A stretch of 64,000 nt of DNA from Helianthus annuus (lineage: Eukaryota > Streptophyta > Magnoliopsida > Asterales > Asteraceae), in assembly GCF_002127325.2 (NCBI RefSeq), contig NC_035437.2, positions 108,776,321 to 108,840,320 of the forward strand. Reading direction: 5' to 3'. The position numbers and the translations under genes are program-made. How positions within the stretch are numbered: the first letter of the stretch is position 1; the number at the start of each line of letters is the position of its first letter. Under the pieces are notes generated by a model, which had not been told where the DNA came from, ran no database searches, and saw only the letters and a list, made by a program, of their open reading frames with translations. Positions 11,459 to 22,301 of the stretch are shown piece by piece.

Positions 11459-14072
11459 CTACTTCTCAACCTTGGGAATCAGTAATCCAACTGTGACACC
11501 ATCATCATCCACAACCTCCTTGCCAGCTTTACGTGGTTTTGTAGACGACTGCGAAGACATCACATCAGCATCGTACATGTTGTCCAAATTCCGCTTCAGT
11601 TCGCTTTCCATGACACGAAGTGAGGTACCGTTGCCATCTTCATAGGGTGTTGTAAATATGCCTTTAGTAAAATTAGACACAGGTGTCTCATCGGCTTTGG
11701 TACGGGAGATAGAATCCTTAAAAAAGGGAAAACAAATAATGATTAAACCCCCAAAAAAAAGTGAAGCATTTTTAATGAACAACCAGATACAAATTACACA
11801 CATTAACGGGGACCTCATCTGCTACTTTCATGTCAGAGCTAACAACATTCACACGCTCCTCGTCAAGAGGCTGAAATATGAAATATAAAAGTTATATTAT
11901 TGGTTAGAATTATATAACATATAACTAAATACCAGTGCATAGGTTTTCAAGTACTTGAATGACATCAAAAATCTTATCTAGTTCGGAAATCACGGTTGGA
12001 TTGTCAGTTAATTTCGAAACAGAGTAACCATCCGATTTGTTTTGTATGTTAAAAGAACCTATGGCTATCTTGAATGCAAACTTCCTGTTGAGTAGAGCAT
12101 TGAGTTCAGGCGGAAAATTCCCTTCGTTAGCTAACTGGCGAGTCATATACAAAAAATAATAATTTTGTCAAAAAGCGATGTAATGTTAACTAACTAATAA
12201 TAATCCACAGCTGTAAAACAAAACAACTAATTATAACGTACATCAAGGTTCTTATCCAACAGCTGACTCGCGTTAACCTTCAATAGCTTAAGCACCTCAC
12301 GCTCAAATAGGGTGAGCGTCACAATCCCTGTACAATCCTGAACCCGTATCGGAACCCTGATCCTGAAACATATTAATTATATGTTATACAACAATAATGT
12401 AACGCATAAACATGTAAAATACCAATTAATATCTAAAGTAATAGTACCTCGGAACGGAGTAAACAGTCTTACTGTTACAGCCATCGTCCTTACACTCCAG
12501 AACCACAACATCCTCAAAACCCATCGGAACCATCTTGCTTTTTCTTTTGAAATTGTTTTTGTGGTGACCTTTCGATTACAATTTCTGCAAGCATTGTAAA
12601 ACCAAGAATCCTCGGAAGCAAAACTCTTGATAGTTCCAACAATAATTACAAACTTTTGCTGTACAGAAGATATTAAAAATGACGTTTTAATGATATGACA
12701 ATTAAAGAAACATGGTAAAAGTAAGACTTTTAGTACCTCCAAAATTTGATTTAAAGCTCCAATAGTACTGAACTGAAAATCTGAAACATACTCTTCAGTA
12801 GGAGACTTGATTCTAGAGGAACTCAATCCAGAAAAGCTGGAAGACGTTTCAGGGGTAATGTTTGAAAGGAACCTAAAAAAATATTTAATTGAACGTTATT
12901 TGCAAAGTACGCAAAAAAGACATGATATGGTGACGTTAAAACATACCTCTTCTTAAAAGTTATTATGTCATCAATTTCAGCGTTGATCAACACGCGAGTG
13001 ACAGTGTAGAGATTTGAAACATAAAGATACCCTATTAGTGTCCACAAAATTCTCAAATTAATATAGATGGACAATTGTTAACAACAGATTGTGTAATTAA
13101 AAAAAAAATTATCATATATATGTAGGCGTATACCTCCCCAGAACCTGTATTTTCCGAATTGAACAATTACAACCACATTTTTTTCATCTTGATTGTCCCT
13201 TTCAAAATCCAATATCTGTTCAGCATAAGCATCCCAAAGAGTAACATATATTTGCTTCCCTCTATGGAACAAAATAACAAAAACAAAAAAATTAGCATAG
13301 GAGTGATTGATTTACATATCGTTATTAGACAAAAAAAGGGTTAACATACTCTAAATCCTGAAGCATGAATGTTAGCTTCTTTTCTTGTTTCCCGTCTTTG
13401 GTATCCTCTTTTAGATCATAAGGAAAACTCTTAACGACAAAACCAATTACGTCTACAAATAAAACAATATTAACATAAAATTATTTGTAACGTCATATAA
13501 ATTACATTGCAGTATAATATATTAAAAATAGAGAGTCAAGATACCAATAGGACTTTTAAAGGACTTGTTGTCGTCATTCGGGTCTTCTACAACAGAACGA
13601 AAAGGAGAAAAGTCGAATCCCCACACAGTACCAATAGGTTCATCACAAACCGAAACTATTGCGTTGCTGTTTAGATTAATCTTCGTCGGAATATGAACAT
13701 ACTTCACTTTCTGTCGATTCTCGCCTAATGAAGGATTACAGATGAACAAACATTGCTTCTCCTTCAACAAATGTTCATACTCTCTTGCAGTTTTGGCTAA
13801 GACAAAGGCTTGCATTTTCGTCCCCTAATATATAAAATAATTACAAAATTTATACCAGAGAAAGAACGTAAAACATATGTATATGAAGTATCATTAAAAA
13901 CAATTTTATGTACACTTACTTCTTCATCCATTAAAATCATATCATAGCATTAAACCTTTCGCGGATCATTGAACGCTGCTCGACTCCATAGTCTGACAAT
14001 GCGAACCTTGATGGTATAGTCATCCTGGTTGAGATTCAAATTTTTCAGCGACGTGATGGCTGGTTGTTCCAT
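11459..14072 (-). pseudogene. Helitron-borne RPA70-like protein 1 (multi-exon, two lesions)
   Basis: ATG at 14072. Exon 1 is 13920-14072 and exon 2 is 13545-13824. Further exons lie around 13450-13350, 13262-13130, 13030-12950, 12870-12740, 12655-12440, 12360-12240, 12150-11930, 11880-11820 and 11720-11459. Signatures: IHVPTK-like OB-fold strand order in exon 2; DVIGFV at the start of the second OB fold; VTLWDAYAEQ; then a C-terminal zinc-ribbon-like part (WFYNACRNCNRK, later LECKDDGCN) and VQDCTGIVTLTLFE, all typical of the RPA1 C-terminal domain. The protein ends in IPKVEK. Lesions: a TAA in exon 1 near 13950, and a frameshift between the two zinc-ligand pairs near 12560. The small introns have good GT/AG ends, so the gene was once functional. 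Family role: single-stranded DNA binding during Helitron replication. Confidence 0.82.
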
Positions 14073-14250
14073 TCTACATAGCATGCAAAAAAAGAATAAA
14101 TTAAATGGACATAAAAAATAAGATAAACAAAAAGAACATTTAAAATACTACGTATTGAAACTCAAAGCAAATTCATACATTCGGATGAGTGAACGATGAT
14201 GTTTCTTTGAATGAAGAAGCGAAGTTGTGAATGAAACTGTATTTCGAAAT

Positions 14251-14264
14251 TGGTATTTATGCTA
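14251..14264 (-). promoter_or_regulatory. TATA-like box upstream of RPA-like gene 1
   Basis: Minus-strand ATAAATA about 180 bases upstream of ATG 14072, followed by a C/T-rich leader. Position fits a plant core promoter. No other support. Confidence 0.35.
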
Positions 14265-14337
14265 GTATATTATTTTTGGTCATTATTTTTCCCTTAAATA
14301 TATAAATCAGTAAAAATTTGTACAATCATTTAAGTAG

Positions 14338-14705
14338 TTGAATTGCGAAGTATATTCAATCAAACTTTTATTTTAAAATAAAATTACAATCATTACCATA
14401 TTTCAATTTCCATTTTCAATTCCGAAAATTTTAAAAATATTTTGATTTCGAACCAGATTTCAAATTTAAGAGTATTAATCTAAGAAAGTATATAATCGAT
14501 TCAAATTACTTAAAACTTGAATTACGAAGTATATTCAATCAAACTTTTAATTTATAATAAATTTACAATCATTACCATATTTCAATCATTACCATATTTC
14601 AATTTCAATTTTCATATACGCAAATTTTAAAAATATTATGATTTCAACTTTATGAGTATTTATATATAAAAAGTATATAATCGATTAAAATTACTTAAAA
14701 CTTGA
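14338..14705. repeat. AT-rich tandem duplication, period about 180 bp
   Basis: The phrase TTGAATTgCGAAGTATATTC starts at 14338 and recurs at 14517, with about 150 bp of following sequence also conserved. A third, short start is visible at 14702. A 17-base ACCATATTTCAATcatt unit is itself repeated inside copy 2. It lies just upstream of the RPA-like gene, perhaps in Helitron subterminal DNA. Confidence 0.7.
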
Positions 14706-16674
14706 ATTTAGTCATTTATATTAATTAATAAACAAATCATAACCATAATCATAGTTAACAAATTAAAATTAAAAAATATATGAAAGATTCCATTTTAAGT
14801 ATCTACATTCTATACCAAAACTAATTAAAAACGAAAATTTATAAAAAGAAATCATATATTTGGTCCAATGTATGTGTTAACATGGCTTACAATTGTATCT
14901 ACGTCCAATATATTTATGAACAAAACATTTAGTTGACCATATGTTGTCTACATTAAAGAAGACGTGAGACCCATACAAAGTTATATACATTTTTACAAAG
15001 TATACTTTGTGTATTTTTTTTAATTTCATTTATTGAGAAAATATAATTAAGGTTGAATTAGTAAAATGGGTTAACAAATTTTAATGTAATTTACATTGGC
15101 AGGATCGTGAATACGGACTGAGAAGAAGAATAAAGCGAATATGGTTGTGGTAATGATGGATTCCAGTGATTGTTGTACAACATCATAAGAAGTGGATTTG
15201 TTTTAAGTAGAATGTAGCTTATTATGTAAACATGTTAATGATGTGAAGATAATGTGATTAAACTTACCTGCTCGTGCCATCCAAGATAGGTTTTAAACTC
15301 CCACTTCGGTAACTTTCATTGAAGTGTAACAATTCAAAAAAAAAAAAGATCAGTTCAAAGCGTAAAAACCGACTCGCCAATCTACTCATTTTGTTTAAAC
15401 TATTAGTGGCAAGGCATAACACATAAAACAATACAAGATCAGTCCAATATAGCTTTTAACATACTCATTTTAAGCTTTTTTAATCAAGTGTACCAATGAC
15501 CTGAAAATCAATACTTAAAGCGCCTAGTTATAAATATGGGGATTTGGACCCGTTTATATGTGTTTTATATTGAATGGACAGTATAAGGCAAGCTGGTATA
15601 TAGCCGCTTGAAATGTGCTCTTAATGGTTGTTTCCTAAAGCGGCTTATTTAGAAAGAATCAAATTATTGTAGTAATAGTCTGGCTTTTAAACTTTTAGCT
15701 AATAACCTATTATCTTACTCCGGTGGCTGCTGGAGGTACTGTACAAACCTACCACGAGGAATAAGTATATATATATAATTACATACAAATGAAACATTTT
15801 CATGTTATGGAATAACAACTAAGCCATATATATAACACTATTTATTTATAAAAACAAAATAGCCAAATTGGCATAAAAGGTGTTCAAATGAATGGAATGT
15901 CTACAAAACTTGGCTGTTATAGCATTACTCAACCGAAACACCTGGCCAATCCCCAAGGTAAAGAGGCTGCAGAATAAATTTATTCACAATTTTTTAAAAG
16001 CATAAAGAGAAACTTTATAGCCCAAACCTACTTCAGGGAAAAAAAAAACAGTTAGACTAATTAACATAAAAACTAAAGAGGAGCTTTAACAGCAGGCTTT
16101 TTGGCTTCCTGCTGATCAAGTAGACTCGATGCATCAATGTGTAGCCATGTAAGAGAAAGCAAACAACAATTTACAGACTAACGATTCATTACTCTCTTCT
16201 AGATAGCCTATACCTAACAAAATAAGCATCACCTAGCTACCAGACCATCCCAAATTCCATTCCAAACCACCAAATTCAACATAGTTCAAATTAAAATCAC
16301 ATCTCAATCCCCCATATTGCTAATTTAATCATCAATAACATGTTACTTCCATCCAAAAAGCGTTTAACCCCAAACACTCATCTTTCATTATAAATTTGCA
16401 TCCAACACACCAAAACTTACAGTTTGCAGCATCATTACATCAATATACAACCATTAACTTCTATAAAAAATTAGATAAACCAAACACAAAGGTCACTCTC
16501 CTAAAAATAAACATCCCTGGTATATCTATATATATATATCTAGGTTAATCTAACCCTAAAAACGACCTAATTTCACTTCACATCCATATCAGATCTCAAA
16601 ATACTACATTTCACATTTCGATCAACAAAAAAATAAAAAAAACCCTAGGGTTTCTGAAATCAGAAAAAATGTAC
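14706..16674. other. Non-coding DNA, no gene recognised
   Basis: AT-rich to 15.05 kb, then mixed sequence. A minus-strand segment at about 16,160-16,075 would encode a short peptide ending in AKKPAVKAPL before a stop and could be a terminal exon, but I do not recognise it. The Helitron right end probably lies somewhere between 14.3 and 15.1 kb. Confidence 0.4.
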
Positions 16675-16873
16675 CGACGGATGTTATTCCCTTGCCGACC
16701 TGGTACATGCCCCAAGAGATAGAGCCAAAAGCAGCGAGGAATATGGTAACGACACTGAATCCGGCGAGCATAGCAGACCGGAGCGAAACCACCAGGAGGG
16801 GTACCGTCTTGGAGGAGATGCATGTCTTTGACGTTCGCCATACGCGGTTTGTTCTAATCGCTGCCTCAATCAT
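16675..16873 (-). pseudogene. NDUFA13 / GRIM-19 first-exon fragment (frameshifted)
   Basis: Three overlapping minus-strand frames together give the well-known N-terminus of plant complex I subunit NDUFA13 (GRIM-19): an MIEAAIR start at 16873, then MANVKDMHLLQDGTPPGGF, YARRI, and IFLAAFGSISWGMYQVGKG, then GNNIRR at a GT donor (after 16675). In an intact gene these lie in one frame; here at least three small indels move between frames. The single membrane segment (FLAAFGSISWGMYQVG) is visible. Only the first exon plus leader and start of intron can be recognised; the downstream exons for the complex I matrix-side part are not seen to the left. Likely a dead gene copy or a fragment captured by a transposon. 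Confidence 0.75.
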
Positions 16874-17449
16874 CGTTGATGTTAGTGACCAAATTTTAGG
16901 GCTAATTTGTGCTAAATTGTTAAACTGGATTTGGAGGATGTGTAGACAGAGAAGGCTACATAATAATAAATGGAGTGAAATAGCTTGATAGAGAAGATAG
17001 GTGTTGAGAGGAAAAGAAGCCGTGTATTGAGGAGCGGGTAAACAAACACAAAAGAGGCATAAGGGTTTTTTGTTTTACCGCTCATTTTATTCCATTAAGG
17101 AGTATTAAGTTGCCAGGTGGCAATTAGTGGATTAAATTTATGCCAAGTGGCACCAAAATGTTTTGTTTTAATATACATTATAGATTAAGTTTTATCAGTT
17201 ATGCAGAATGGTTAGCTTTTTAATTTTAATGGAATTTGTTAATTTGATAAATAATTAGGTGTGTCAAGGGAAGTGGTTGTGGTGATGGGAAATCAAAGTG
17301 GTGGAACGGTAATCTGCAGATATATTGAGGGAGAGATGAGGGGGTGGAGGGAGAGTGAGAGAGAACCGGAGGGGGTAATGGATTGGTAATCTTTTTTTGC
17401 TGTGTTAGAATCGAAAAAGACAATAATACCCTCATGTGTAAGACACATG

Positions 17450-17612
17450 TCATACTTAACCAAAAAAATCTAACTGGGTTAGTGTAAAAGGACTAATGGT
17501 GTAACGATTTTATCAAATAAAGGACTGTGACTGTAATTATTGAAGTTAAAGGCCATGCATTGCAATCCGGTACAAACATTAAGGACGAAAAATGTAATTT
17601 ACCCTAAAAACC
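17450..17612 (-). mobile_element. Single MULE-type terminal fragment (tentative)
   Basis: The minus strand reads AGGGTAAATTACATTTTTCG followed by CCTTAATGTTTGTACC, the wording of a very common Mutator-like terminal inverted repeat in plants. I do not see the partner end to the left, so element limits are unknown. It could have carried the NDUFA13 exon fragment (inference). Confidence 0.35.
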
Positions 17613-18502
17613 CATTCCCACAAAAGTGAGTTTTGAGCCTTTATTGAGCATACAAATACATATCTTTACACTAAATGCTCATTTTTTGTTTCTTGTGTGA
17701 ATAGCCGCTTGGTTCTTACGACTCTAGAACTTGCCACGACAATACATTCCCGGTCCTTACCAACTTAAACCCGAGTAAGTAAATGATGGAGGCATTAGGA
17801 CTAACCCTTTTTCTTTCTACACCATTATTTTTCATTTTTTTTACCACCTACCCAAAATCCCCCTAGTTAACCCCTTTGAGCCTAAACCTTTTCATTTCTT
17901 AACCCAAAAACAAACACCCTTTTTACCCACCAATACCCTTTTTTATTTTAACCCTTTCTTTTAGTAACAAAGCTCGGTTTTTCTTATGACTTTAAAAAAA
18001 ATTATTTTGATGATGAAACCAAATAAACAAACAAGTTCATCAAAAATAACTTTGTTTAAAAGAAATGGTTCATCAAAATAAAATAAATTGTGAAAAATAA
18101 AAAGTCGCTCAAAAAAAACCGATGCTTTTTACGCTTTTCGCCCTTTTACTAACCACTAACCCAACCACCCACCTTTAGCCCAAGCCTAACCCTTCACCCA
18201 AAAAGTCCTTTTGATATTTACAAAGGTACATAGTTAAAAAGGAGGAGGATTGATTGCTTGGCAAGCTTATGGTAGGAGTAAGTTCCATGCCGCTCTCGAG
18301 TGATTCACTAAAAAATACACCTTCGGCCGAGTGTTGATTGTAAATAAATAAAAATAAAACTTAAATAAAGAATCTTGGAAATCCCGACACTCTATGACAA
18401 GCCCAAAAACCTTCTCTTCTACCCATTCCATTTGGGAGTGAAAAAGCAACATTATAAAGAGTTTTGCTTGAGGACAAGCAAAGATTCAAGTGTGGGGGTA
18501 TT
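17606..18502 (+). mobile_element. 3' internal end of a Tat/Athila-like Ty3-gypsy element
   Basis: Non-coding, pyrimidine-rich sequence leading to TTGCTTGAGGACAAGCAAAG and then the polypurine tract AGTGTGGGGG (18490-18499), directly before an LTR start. The GAGGACAAGCAAxG...GTGTGGGGG phrase is typical of the 3' internal region of Tat/Athila elements in plants. No gag or pol remains; the element is truncated on the left near 17.6 kb. Confidence 0.7.
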
Positions 18503-20266
18503 TGATGTGCACAAAATGCAACATATAAATTACATCAATTGTGGCATAAAACTAACCCTTTTTTAGTACTAATGTTGGAAAAAGTGTGCTTTTGTCTTCC
18601 TTTTATATTTTCAGGATTAAATGAGCTCAAATAGACAAAAGAAGTAAAAAAGACAGCTAAATCTAACATAAATACAAGAAAAGGAACAAACGTGGCATGC
18701 CCGACCTCCCGACAGCATCTTCCCAAGCAAAACAAGAAGACAGAAGACTGAACACGCCCCGTGCTCAGTGAGCACGGGGGCATGCCCAATTATCAGCAGA
18801 AAAGACAAAGTGGTAGAAGCTTCCATCGCCCACCACGGGGCCGTGCTCAGCGGACACGGGGGCCGTGGTCAACTATAAGATTCGCGGAATCCAGGCAAAT
18901 CTTGATAGTACAGATATGCTTCTGCACACGGGGTCGTGCTCAGCGGACACGGGGGTGTGGTCAACTAATGCAGACAAACTGCATTTAATGAAGAAAGAGA
19001 GGAGGATGGACACGTGGCCGTGCCCAGTGGACACGGGGCCGTGCCCGAGCTTCTGTTCAGCCTATAAATAGGAGTGCTTGGAGCTCTTACAACTCATCCC
19101 TTGGCACACCACCTCTCTCACACTTCACCCACCACCATCACAACACCATCATCCACCACCATCATCCATTGTCCATCATAGAGTGTGTGAGTCGTCTCGG
19201 GATCCAAGATTGATCGTAAGAGTTCTTGACAATCAAAGGCCATGTTTGCCTAAGTCTCTTACATCACTTGGTGAAGACAAGTGTTTAGTGTAATACTTTT
19301 TATTTTTAATCTTTTGCACTTGTTAATTGGTTTTGTATTAATGACTTTAATTACTATTTTCTTATGTTGAAGGTGATTCTTCCTTATCGTTTGTCCGTGG
19401 TGTCTTGGCATTATTTTACTGTCTATATAAAATAAAAGATTTTCACCATTCATATCTCCACAGTCTATATGGAGGTATGTTGGCTACCTGGTCGGGGGTT
19501 AAGGGAACGGTTTGGTAAGAGTCTTGCCATTGTTCAGTGTATAGATCCTGCAAAGGACCTGGGTCAAATTTAGTAGGACCTCCTTCAATACCCAACGGTA
19601 TTGGATGGCGGGGGTCCAAACTCTTTGACCCCCTCATAAGTTAAACTACTATTAAAACTTTAACCCGGCTACTTAGGACTGTATCCCTGCTGACTCAGAC
19701 TACTTAGCCGAGGGTAACGTCGCCTTCAAAAGAGGGGCCTACCACGTTATGCATTAATAACTTAATTAATTATCTTTCAATAGTCCGACCCTTTAGGATT
19801 GTATCCTTGCTGACTCAAACTACTAGGTTGAGGGTTAACGTCGCCTTCAAAAGAGGGGCCTACTACAATAACTAAGATAATCTCTTAAACAAGTGCAAAA
19901 GTGCAAATATAATCAAAGGTTACACTACACACGAGTCGGATCCAAGTGATTCATCTTGTCTATCTGTTTTTACTTTTATTTTACTTTTCAGCATTTTAGT
20001 TAGTTTTATTTTTCTAGTTTAAAAAAAACATTTTTCTAACATTTTGATTTGATTAGACGTTGAGGATAAACCGGTACTAAAAGCTCTTGTGTCCTTGGAC
20101 GACCTCGGTATCTTACCAACACTATACTACGTCCACGATGGGTGCACTTGCCCATATGTGTGTTTAGTGTTAGTGAATATCGTGTTTATAAATTTAAAAC
20201 TTGGCTAAAAAGTGTAAAAATGGCTTAAAATATACATCTAAATTATATACACACTGACACACATCA
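18503..20266 (+). mobile_element. 3' LTR of the Tat/Athila-like element (1764 bp)
   Basis: Starts TGATGTG right after the polypurine tract and ends CACATCA, perfect short inverted termini. It abuts a gypsy RT reading frame on the right, interrupting it after the residues SSQLQELLD, so it inserted into that element. The five bases after it are TCGAG, but the matching left duplicate is lost with the 5' half. It holds the CACGGGG-type word repeats at 18,740-19,060. Confidence 0.75.
18740..19060 (+). repeat. GC-rich word repeats (CACGGGGCCGTG type) inside the LTR
   Basis: At least four diverged units of roughly 40-100 bp share CACGGGG(G)CCGTG(C/G)TCAGxGGACACGG. GC content is far above the surrounding LTR. 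The core CACGGGGCCGTG is close to an inverted repeat and could form a hairpin. Confidence 0.75.
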
Positions 20267-22188
20267 TCGAGCAATTCTTGTAGTTGGCTGGATAATTCTT
20301 GCATCTCGGAAGGTGCAAGACGATAAGGAGCCCTGGCGACAGGAGTCGCACCAGGTACAAGATCAATGCGAAAATCGACGGATCTAGGAGGAGGAAGACC
20401 GGGTAGATCTTCAGGAAAGACATCAGAGAAATCACACACTACTGGAACATCGCTTATGTTCTTCTCTTTGCCCTTTTGTTCCACTATGTGAGCCAAGAAG
20501 GCAAAGTTCTGTTTACGTAAGCATCTATTCGCTTGAGTGCATGACATCAGCCTTAGTCCTTTCGAAGGTCGGTCTCCACAGACGTGCAAAATATCACCGG
20601 ACGGAAGAGGTAGACGAACAAACTTCTCGTGACAAGCAATCTCGGCATGATTCTTACGCAACCAATCCATACCGATAAAGACATCAAAACTACCCAATTG
20701 CATGGGTATTAGATCAATAGAAAAGACGTGATCGTTGAGAGTCAAGGAACAATCACGCAAAATAGAATCAACAAGAATCGACTTGCCGTTGGCGACCTCA
20801 ACAGAGAACGACTCAGGTAACTTGGAGCGTGTACAGTTTATCAAAGACTCAAATTCCACGGACACAAAGCTTCTATCAGCACCAGTATCGAATAGAATTG
20901 AAGCATAAAGGTTATTCACAAGAAACGTACCATTGACAACATCATTGTCATTACGAGCCTGATTAGCATTGAGATTGAACGCTCGTCCACGAGCGGCTAG
21001 CTGCTGGTCCTGGTTCAGCTGAGGACACTGGTTACGGAGGTGAGTAGTATCTCCACATTTGTAGCATGCACAAACACCATTGATTGGCCTTGGATTCTGC
21101 AGGGTAGCTGGAGGTGCTGGTAAAGCTGCCTGAGCTGGGGCTTGTTGAGCTTGCTGGGTCGGGTTAGTTTGACGGCAATACTGAGTCGTGTGACCATAGC
21201 GATTGCAGTTGGTGCACAGACGACATGCAGAATTAGCAGGATGATGAAAGTTGCAAGTCGCACACTTGGGGTGAGACCCAGTGTACTGTTTCTTAACTTC
21301 AGGAGCAGCAGTGATTGGAGCAGCAGCAGCAGCAGCAGTTTTAGTAGCAGGGTTTGCAGCAGGAACAATAGCATTGCATCCGGAACCCTGAGACTTTCGC
21401 CTCTTGTTCTTGCTGCCACTTGACTTCTGGGTAACTTAATGTGCAAACTTAGACGGAGCAGAGTTAGCAAACTGCTTATCACAGATGCGGTTGTTGTTGA
21501 GACTAGCTGCAAGACGGTAGACTTCCTCAATAGTTTCGAGTAGAGCTGCTTCAATAGAATCACGCATAGCAGGAGGTAGACCATTGATGTACTTGGTTAT
21601 CATCCGCTTAGGAGTAGAAACCAAGTGAGGAACGATCAAACTAAGCTGCTTAAAACGAGTAGTATAAGCCAGATTATCGTCACCAATCTGCTTCAAGTGC
21701 CAAAACTCTTCTTCAAGCTTCAGTTGTTCATGGGGAGGGCAGAACTTAAGCATCATTAGTTCACGCACCTTGGTCCATGGAAGAGCATAGGCTTCTTCAT
21801 TAGAACGGATGTTCCTCTCATTCGACCACCATTCCAACGCTCTGCCTTGAAACATTCTAGTCGCACTCCTAGTCTTTAGATGATCTGGGCACTCGTTGTT
21901 GATGAAAGTAACTTCGATGCTGTCAAACTACTCGAGCATAGCAGTCACCCCATCACTGCCCGTGAAAGGCTTAGGATTGCAAGAGATGAAATGTTTGTAG
22001 CTGAACTTAGTAGGCTTTTGCTTCTCAGCCTTTGAGTCCACAGAGGATGGAGGAATGTTTGATCCTTGGATCTCAGAGACGATATTTGGCACGACTCGAG
22101 CGATCTGGTCGGCCATGAAAGACATCATCTTTTTCTAAGACTTCTCCCTGGATCTCTTGAGAGTGTCGGATAGCTTTCGAGAAGACAT
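20267..22188 (-). pseudogene. Ty3-gypsy gag-protease-RT start (truncated, three stops)
   Basis: One continuous minus-strand frame from ATG 22188. Gag: FQGRALEWWSNERN and the Gag core to about 21,440. Zinc-knuckle region at 21,300-21,020 with CTNCNRYGHTTQYC and CYKCGDTTHLRNQC. Protease: SILFDTGADRSFVS (about 20,890). Then the linker and RT start DFSDVFPEDLPGLPPPR and APYRLAPSEMQEL. In-frame stops lie at 22135-22137 (TAG), 21928-21930 (TAG, at a conserved Trp position) and 21436-21438 (TAA). There is no frameshift. The frame is cut at 20,266 by the LTR of another element; the rest of RT, RNase H and integrase is missing from the window. Confidence 0.88.
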
Positions 22189-22301
22189 CTAAAAGATCCA
22201 ACAAGAGGATCGTATAAGTCTAGATTCATTGAGCCTCACAATATAGATTCACACACGATAGTCTAAAGACTCAACAAGTTTCACAAGATTCACATAGATA
22301 C

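Larger units (their letters stand above)
1..14300 (-). mobile_element. Degenerate autonomous-type Helitron (partial, left end outside window)
   Basis: A block of minus-strand, intron-containing genes: a Rep/PIF1-helicase gene (1-8977) and two genes for RPA70-like OB-fold proteins (10055-11198 and 11459-14072). Established knowledge: plant Helitrons encode a rolling-circle Rep fused to a 5'-3' helicase and often carry RPA-like single-strand-binding proteins, so the gene set itself identifies the element. The Helitron 5' end should lie to the right of 14.07 kb and its 3' end to the left of base 1. I could not locate the 5' TC terminus; the right limit given is only the last gene-associated sequence. 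The coding regions carry several nonsense codons and frameshifts, so this copy looks inactive. Confidence 0.8.

Noticed and set aside
11459..14072. RPA-like gene as the host's own RPA70 gene
   Set aside because: It carries a stop and a frameshift, lies next to a Helitron Rep gene and a second RPA-like gene, and is shorter and more divided than typical host RPA70.
16692..16988. Plus-strand open frame of 98 codons
   Set aside because: It is the antisense of the NDUFA13 exon fragment.
21015..21584. Leu-rich minus-strand frame of 189 codons
   Set aside because: Out-of-frame reading of the gypsy Gag zinc-knuckle region; the true frame shows the CCHC motifs.
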